Shown: one piece after another, positions 59,492-64,000 of the stretch
Layout: each line of letters starts with the position of its first letter
How positions within the stretch are numbered: position 1 is the stretch's first letter
Source: Candidatus Binatia bacterium
GTDB lineage: Bacteria; Desulfobacterota; Binatia; Bin18
DNA: 64,000 nt
Direction of reading: 5' to 3'
Assembly: GCA_951812575.1 (NCBI GenBank)
Contig: OX638322.1
Span: forward strand, 2,913,925-2,977,924
Program-made: the position numbers and the translations under genes
Notes under the pieces: model-generated
The model's database searches: none
What the model was told of the DNA's origin: nothing
The model's input: the letters and a program-made list of their open reading frames with translations, nothing else

Positions 59492-60112
59492 TCAGGGTAC
59501 CGGCTTGGTGGCCAGTGCGCCGGTGAGATCGTTGGTCAGGCGCGCAAGAATATCCTGTAAATTCTGGCTCATCGCCTCCGCCACAGCCGCGGGGTTGCGC
59601 TTCGCCGCCAGCCGGGTTGCGCTATAGGACCGGAACCAAAAAGGGGCCGGCTCCTGGGAGCGGGACAGCCACACCTCGATACTGAGCACCGCTTGCCAGG
59701 ATTGTGCCTGATCGACCTCTTCGTATTGCCGGACCACGCCTCCGAGCCGCAGGTCGGCCCGAGCGTCCGGGGTGGGATAGACGGTCGTAAAGAGACCCGA
59801 CTGTTGCAGAGTCCGTCGGGTCAGGGTGGTGAGCATGTCAGCCGGTTTCGTGACCCAGCGGTGATAGTGATAAAAATCAAACTCATAGGGTGAAGAGCGA
59901 TAGACCATGCGGTCCCGATGATACGGCGGTTGGGCGCTAAACGGCCGCACGACGAGCGACGCCGTGATGGGTGCCGGACTGGACGGGGCAGCAGAGCGCG
60001 TGGGCAGGGTCAAGGCGTAATACTGCACCTCTTGTTTGGAGCGCGTGAGACTACACCCGCCGAGCACAAGGCTGGTGAGAAGAACCGGAAAGAAGAGCCT
60101 GGGATACCTCAT
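59492..60112 (-). CDS. PqiC/ABC-type transport auxiliary lipoprotein
   Basis: A 206-residue lipoprotein with lipobox LVLGGC at residues 15-20, followed by YYALTLP and SLVVRPFSAQPPYHRDRMVYRSSPYEFDFYHYHRWV in two parts, typical of DUF330/PqiC. It sits in the outer membrane facing the periplasm and works with the MlaD/PqiB-type tunnel. Its start overlaps the MlaD gene stop by 4 bases. Confidence 0.88.
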   Translation of the reverse strand: MRYPRLFFPVLLTSLVLGGCSLTRSKQEVQYYALTLPTRSAAPSSPAPITASLVVRPFSAQPPYHRDRMVYRSSPYEFDFYHYHRWVTKPADMLTTLTRRTLQQSGLFTTVYPTPDARADLRLGGVVRQYEEVDQAQSWQAVLSIEVWLSRSQEPAPFWFRSYSATRLAAKRNPAAVAEAMSQNLQDILARLTNDLTGALATKPVP

Positions 60113-61044
60113 GGATCGGGAATTTCTCTGGCCGAGACCGTTGTCCCCCAGACGAGCGAAGACGGGTCGGCGCGTAAGGATTCGCTCAGCTCTCTGAGTT
60201 CACGCGAGGTGTGTGACAAATTGTTCAGGACCTGCCGGACCTCGTGGCGGTTATCGACCACCAGCGCGTCCACGTGCTGGGTCAGGCGACGCACGTCGCT
60301 GGCGAGGTCGGCGGTGACCTCCGCGGTGTGCCGAATCTGGACCAGCATGGCTTTACCATCCTGAAACAGCTCTTCCCGAATCGTATTGATGGCGGCGGTG
60401 GCGTTTTTCAGACCGGCGGCAGTCTGGGCTAAATTATCGACCATCTGGCGTAAGGCCAGCCGTGTGTCCGGCGTGGACACTTCGGCCAGCGAGGTGCGCA
60501 GGTCTTTCGTCAGCAGTGACATATTTTTCAGAAAATCCGTCAACGCGGTCAAATTGTGTTCGCTCAGCACCCCCTGTTCAATGCGGGTCAGGGTATCCAG
60601 CAGGCGTTCGGCAATGGCCCCGGCCCGGTCCCGGAATTCCTCAAGTCCCCCGCGCTGCACGGGAATAACAGCCCCAGGGTCCAGGACCGGCGCGGCACTC
60701 GACCCTCCCGCCAGTTCGATATAGCGAATGCCGGTCACAAAGGAGCCGATCAGATGCGCCGTGGTATCCCGCCGGATTGGGGTGCCCGGCTGGAGCGCAA
60801 TGGCCACCCGCGCGCGGGGCGGCGTATCCTGGGTCAGGCCGATGGTTTCGACCTTCCCCACGGTCACCCCCTGATATTCGACCGCGGCGCCGGGTAACAG
60901 TCCACTGACCGACTCCGTAAAGAGAATGGTGTAGGTATCGACCGGCTGAAAAAAACGTGAGCCCGCCAGCCACAGCAGGGCGCTGGCAAATAAAAAGAAA
61001 CTGACCGTGACGAACAGGCCGACCTTAACCCGATCCTGTCCCAT
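60109..61044 (-). CDS. mlaD: MlaD/MCE-domain lipid-transport protein
   Basis: A 311-residue protein with one N-terminal membrane helix (VGLFVTVSFFLFASALLWLAG), one MCE domain (YTILFTESVSGLLPGAAVEYQGVTVGKV in two parts) and a long helical tail with coiled-coil character. MCE rings form the periplasmic tunnel for phospholipids. The start at ATG 61044 follows GGAG; ATG 61056 is possible. It overlaps the ATPase gene end. Confidence 0.9.
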   Translation of the reverse strand: MGQDRVKVGLFVTVSFFLFASALLWLAGSRFFQPVDTYTILFTESVSGLLPGAAVEYQGVTVGKVETIGLTQDTPPRARVAIALQPGTPIRRDTTAHLIGSFVTGIRYIELAGGSSAAPVLDPGAVIPVQRGGLEEFRDRAGAIAERLLDTLTRIEQGVLSEHNLTALTDFLKNMSLLTKDLRTSLAEVSTPDTRLALRQMVDNLAQTAAGLKNATAAINTIREELFQDGKAMLVQIRHTAEVTADLASDVRRLTQHVDALVVDNRHEVRQVLNNLSHTSRELRELSESLRADPSSLVWGTTVSAREIPDP

Positions 61045-61864
61045 AGCGCTCTCCATTCATGATCAGGCTGTCACGCAAATCCCCGCGCAGGGTCCTGGCG
61101 CGGGGACGACGGTCGAAAAAGGCCCGGATCTTCGGGTGGTCTGTCTGCCGGACCTCGTCTAAGGGGCCCGCAGCCAGGACTTTTCCGGCGTCCAGCATGA
61201 CGGCCCGGTCGGCAATCATTTGAATGCTCCCGAGTTCATGCGTCACAATCACAATCGTCATGCCCAGATGCTCTTTTAAGCGCAGGACCAATTCATCTAA
61301 TTCCCGTGCGGTGACCGGATCGAGACCGGCCGAGAGTTCGTCGAAGAGCAGCAGGCCGGGGTCGAGAGCCAGCGCGCGGGCAACGGCCGCCCGTTTCTTC
61401 ATGCCTCCGCTGATTTCGGCGGGTAACAACCGGGCGGCGTGTTCCAGGCCAACGACGCAGAGCTTCATTCTGGCCAGCATGGTCGCGGTTTCCTGGTCTA
61501 CCTGGGTGTGTTCGATAATGGGCAGGGCAACATTCTCTTCCAGAGTCAGAGAGCCAAACAGGGCTCCGCCCTGAAACGACATGCCGAGGTCACGCAAGAT
61601 CCGCTCCCGCTCCTCTTCGCTTGCCGCATGAAAATTCTGTCCGTTGATACAGACGCTGCCCGCCTTTGGCGTCAGCAGCCCGACAATATGGCGTAGCAGG
61701 GTCGTTTTTCCGCAGCCGCTTTCCCCTAACACCACCGTGATTTCGCCTTGCTGGGCCTGCATGCTGACGTGGTCAAGAACAGCATGTCCGCCGTACTCGG
61801 CGACCAGCCCGTCGACCTGAACGGCGGGGAGAACGGATGGTGAGGAGTGCGCTGTTGTCGTCAT
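61025..61864 (-). CDS. mlaF: MlaF-type ABC transporter ATPase
   Basis: A 279-residue ATPase: Walker A GESGCGKTT, QGGALFGSLTLEENVALPI, signature ISGGMKKRAAVARAL (MlaF-type variant), Walker B LLLFDELSAGLDPVTA, and VTHELGS. It energises lipid movement with MlaE. Start 17 bases after the permease stop. Confidence 0.93.
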   Translation of the reverse strand: MTTTAHSSPSVLPAVQVDGLVAEYGGHAVLDHVSMQAQQGEITVVLGESGCGKTTLLRHIVGLLTPKAGSVCINGQNFHAASEEERERILRDLGMSFQGGALFGSLTLEENVALPIIEHTQVDQETATMLARMKLCVVGLEHAARLLPAEISGGMKKRAAVARALALDPGLLLFDELSAGLDPVTARELDELVLRLKEHLGMTIVIVTHELGSIQMIADRAVMLDAGKVLAAGPLDEVRQTDHPKIRAFFDRRPRARTLRGDLRDSLIMNGERYGTGSG

Positions 61865-61880
61865 GCTGACTCACTATTGG

Positions 61881-62972
61881 TTAGGAAAGATAGAAAAAGA
61901 TCGTGGTAAAGACGGCATCCGCCAGAATGCACAGCACAATGGAAGCCACGACGGAGGCCGTGGTATTCGTCCCCACGCCTTCGGCTCCGCCGTGCACATA
62001 GCAGCCCCGGTAGCAGGCGACCAAACCGATCAGAACGGCGAAGACCAGGCTTTTTATCATACCTGTGACCAGATCGCTCATCAGCAGGGCCTGGCCGGTT
62101 TGCTGGAGATAGTTCCGACTGCCAAGTCCAAGGACCAGAACGCCGATCCAATACCCCCCGAAAATGCCGGTCACATTTGAGAGCATGGTCAGACTTGGCA
62201 CGGCGCACAGCAGGGCCAGCATACGCGGCAGCAGCAAAAAACGACCCGGACTGAGGGCCATGGTGCGCATGGCGTCGATCTCTTCGGATACCACCATGGT
62301 GCCAAGCTCTGCGGTAATGGCCGACCCACTCCGCCCGGCGACAATAATAGCGGTAATCAAGGGAGCCATCTCGCGCGTCATGGAAACGGCGACGAGATTC
62401 GCGATATAGATAGCGGCACCGAACTGGCGGAGCTGGCTGGCGGCGTTCAGGGCCAGGACCGCGCCGATCAGAAAGGACAGAAAGGTGACAATCGGGATGC
62501 CGTCCACACCAATTTTTACGATTTGCTCGCGGGTTCGGTCCCATTTGATGCCTTTCCCGCGCCAGGGGGCAAGACACAACCAATAGGCGAGCTCGCCGAT
62601 CATTTCGATAATCCGCCGGCCCGTTGCCACGGCGGTCAGAGTATGGTCGCCAATCGACTCCAGCAGCGACAGTCTGCCGCGCGCAGGTTCGGGTGGATCG
62701 AGCAGGCCGAGATCAAGCCCGATAAACGCTTGATGGGCCTGCTGACGGACGCCGGTAAACTGGACCGTCACCCCCCGACTCTTCCCGTGCTGCACGAGCC
62801 GCAGCAGGGTTGCCGCTTCCAAACCGTTGAGACGCGGAACCTGTCTCAGGTCGAGGGAATGCCGAGTGCCGGGCCGGAGCTGCTCAATGTGCTCTGTGTG
62901 TTCGTGAACCAGGGAAAGAATCTGCTCGGAGACCCGGAGCGCATGTACGACGGCTGCTCGGTCCTGTTCCAC
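61881..62972 (-). CDS. mlaE: MlaE-type permease with N-terminal STAS domain
   Basis: A 363-residue protein. The first 100 residues look like a STAS domain (VLR..SLDLRQVPRLNGLEAATLLRLVQHG), which in other systems is a separate protein (MlaB). The remainder is the MlaE permease: PIVTFLSFLIGAVLALNAASQLRQFG, REMAPLITAIIVAGRSGSAITAELG, and final helices. STAS-permease fusions are known in YrbE-like and plant TGD1-related groups. First gene in the operon E-F-D-lipoprotein. Confidence 0.92.
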   Translation of the reverse strand: MEQDRAAVVHALRVSEQILSLVHEHTEHIEQLRPGTRHSLDLRQVPRLNGLEAATLLRLVQHGKSRGVTVQFTGVRQQAHQAFIGLDLGLLDPPEPARGRLSLLESIGDHTLTAVATGRRIIEMIGELAYWLCLAPWRGKGIKWDRTREQIVKIGVDGIPIVTFLSFLIGAVLALNAASQLRQFGAAIYIANLVAVSMTREMAPLITAIIVAGRSGSAITAELGTMVVSEEIDAMRTMALSPGRFLLLPRMLALLCAVPSLTMLSNVTGIFGGYWIGVLVLGLGSRNYLQQTGQALLMSDLVTGMIKSLVFAVLIGLVACYRGCYVHGGAEGVGTNTTASVVASIVLCILADAVFTTIFFYLS

Positions 62973-63129
62973 AATCCGCGCTCTCCTTCCCGCTGTGTCC
63001 GTCCCGCCTCACTGCCTCACAGACCCTTCCTCCTTCATAGAACTTGCCACGAGGCCTGTAAAGCGAAGAACGGCCTGTGTCTCAGTTTCCCGTCGTTCTT
63101 CTGTCTGCGAAGCATCCCCCTCACCCTAG

Positions 63130-63188
63130 CCCTCTCCCGCCAGGGGAGAGGGAATGTACAGCGTAGGGGCAACCCCCTGTGGTTGCCC
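63130..63188. repeat. Two adjacent palindromic intergenic repeats
   Basis: ccctctccc (63130-63138) pairs with gggagaggg (63144-63152), and gggcaacc (63167-63174) pairs with ggttgccc (63181-63188). Both types (CCTCTCCCGCCAGGGGAGAGG and GGGGCAACCCCCTGTGGTTGCC families) recur between genes in many environmental genomes. They fill the gap 62973-63293 between divergent mlaE and lysS, which otherwise holds only a short hairpin cccgct/agcggg (63252-63268) before the lysS ribosome site. Confidence 0.6.
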
Positions 63189-63293
63189 GCCCTTCGCCTT
63201 TGCCTTTTTTGTGTTTTCATAGCATAACAGAGCCTGCTTCTTGGCTGGATTCCCGCTTACCGAGCGGGAGAATACACAGGTTGGAGAGGATGC

Positions 63294-64000
63294 ATGCTTT
63301 GGTGTGATAAAATCGCCGCCCAGGTTGAGGGAGAACAACTCATTAACGACTCGAAGACCCCCTCGGGCCGCGCCCACGTTGGCGCTCTGCGGGGCGTACT
63401 CATTCACGATGTCGTTTTCCGGGCGATTCAGGCCCGTGGCCTGCCGGTCCGCTATACCTTTGGGGTTGATGACTACGACCCTCTGGACGAGTTGCCGGCA
63501 GGCGAAGAAGAGTTTTTCCGGCCCTATCTCGGCGTGCCGCTGTGTCAGGTGCCGCCACCGCCGGGCTCTGCCTTTTCCGATATCTCCGAACATTATATTC
63601 AAGATTTTTTCAGCGTGTTCCGCGACCTGAACGTTGAGGCCGAGACCTACCGGCTGCGCGATATCTATCGCTCGGGTCAATTCAATGAGGCCACTGACGA
63701 TATTCTGCGCAACGCTGCGACCGTCCGGCGCGTCTACAAAGAGGTCAGTAAGGCCGAGCGGCCGGATAACTGGTACCCCTTCCAGGCCGTGTGCGAACAG
63801 TGCGGACGCATTGGCACGACCGAGGTCACCGACTACGACGGCAAAGAAGTCACCTACACCTGCCGGCCCGACCTCGTCACCTGGGCATCCGGGTGTGGCT
63901 ATCAAGGAAAAGTTTCGCCGTTTGACGGCAAGGGCAAACTCCCCTGGAAGCTCGAATGGACCGCCAAGTGGAAAACGTTCCACATTACGATTGAGGGCGC
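63294..64000 (+). CDS. lysS: Class I lysyl-tRNA synthetase, 3'-truncated by window edge
   Basis: An open frame from ATG 63294 (TTGGAGAGGA ahead) to the window end, 235 codons. It starts LWCDKIAAQV and includes TPSGRAHVGALRGVLIHD, the class I HIGH-type motif as HVGA, then VRYTFGVDDYDPLDELP, EHYIQDFFSVFRDLNVEAE and a zinc-like CEQCG...CGYQG pair. Class I LysRS (archaeal type) replaces the class II enzyme in some bacteria, including spirochetes, alphaproteobacteria and some uncultivated phyla. The KMSKS motif lies outside the window. Confidence 0.9.
   Translation, partial: MLWCDKIAAQVEGEQLINDSKTPSGRAHVGALRGVLIHDVVFRAIQARGLPVRYTFGVDDYDPLDELPAGEEEFFRPYLGVPLCQVPPPPGSAFSDISEHYIQDFFSVFRDLNVEAETYRLRDIYRSGQFNEATDDILRNAATVRRVYKEVSKAERPDNWYPFQAVCEQCGRIGTTEVTDYDGKEVTYTCRPDLVTWASGCGYQGKVSPFDGKGKLPWKLEWTAKWKTFHITIEG

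Noticed and set aside
61861..62583. 240-codon minus-strand frame overlapping the MlaE gene
   Set aside because: Out of frame with the clear MlaE permease and rich in Arg/Gly/His; a shadow.
1..64000. tRNA or rRNA genes
   Set aside because: Scanning for cloverleaf ends (GGTTC-AANCC with acceptor pairing) and rRNA-conserved phrases by eye gave no convincing hit; a tRNAscan/Infernal run would settle it.

Overview
The window reads as a stretch of chromosome from a Gram-negative bacterium of fairly high GC content. Supporting signs are an outer-membrane lipid transport operon (Mla/Pqi type with a lipoprotein), a PspF/PspABC envelope-stress module, a TolC-type efflux set and several exported cytochrome c/quinoprotein dehydrogenases. 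The metabolic content is rich in hydantoinase/oxoprolinase subunits, amidases, LLM-class flavin oxidoreductases and Rid-family proteins, and the lysyl-tRNA synthetase is of class I. That mix suits an uncultivated soil or marine lineage (Entotheonella/Tectomicrobia-like or a deltaproteobacterial relative). This placement is inference only; no rRNA or other decisive marker is present.

Layout. 1-780: 3' end of a HyuB-type subunit. 970-4843: accessory block with an AbiE toxin-antitoxin pair, a PIN-toxin remnant, a secreted protein gene interrupted by an in-frame stop, and an unrecognised 403-residue protein with a nuclease-like motif. 4951-11296: catabolic operon rid-hyuA-hyuB-hyuB-rid. 11408-17825: BrnTA with a perfect palindromic operator, SDR, a two-domain Rid-like protein, RraA, DUF1330, an LLM oxidoreductase, decayed toxin-antitoxin genes and a solute-binding protein. 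17934-25329: two paralogous amidases, a glycosyltransferase and a DMT transporter, two more Rid proteins, a second LLM oxidoreductase and a GFA-type protein. 25427-27990: HicB with a HicA remnant, MATE exporter, transglutaminase. 28069-32131: unusual urease locus in the order F-AB-C-D. 32142-37956: small operons and several toxin-antitoxin-like pairs. 38101-39539: a two-gene TIR plus TM-macro module matching type II Thoeris anti-phage defence. 39580-43239: dGTPase, thiolase-like and MaoC genes. 43236-45801: psp module with a sigma-54 promoter. 45906-59414: three quinohemoprotein dehydrogenase paralogues surrounding a MacAB-TolC-like exporter, whose adaptor is fused to a PAS domain, and a 380-bp tandem array of small secreted cysteine-rich proteins. 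59492-62972: Mla/Pqi-like lipid transport operon. 63294-end: class I lysyl-tRNA synthetase.

What stands out. (1) The locus at 45.9-59.4 kb combines tandem PQQ/heme dehydrogenases, a sensor-fused tripartite exporter and a tandemly duplicated, diversifying family of six-cysteine secreted proteins; I know of no described system with this composition. (2) The Thoeris-like pair at 38.1-39.5 kb is the clearest defence system. (3) Many toxin-antitoxin loci survive with the toxin amputated (PIN, BrnT, HicA), so the window records repeated decay of such modules. (4) All four Rid-family enzymes lack the arginine used by classical RidA. (5) The urease alpha subunit keeps its nickel ligands but has lost the flap cysteine. 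No tRNA, rRNA or CRISPR array was seen.
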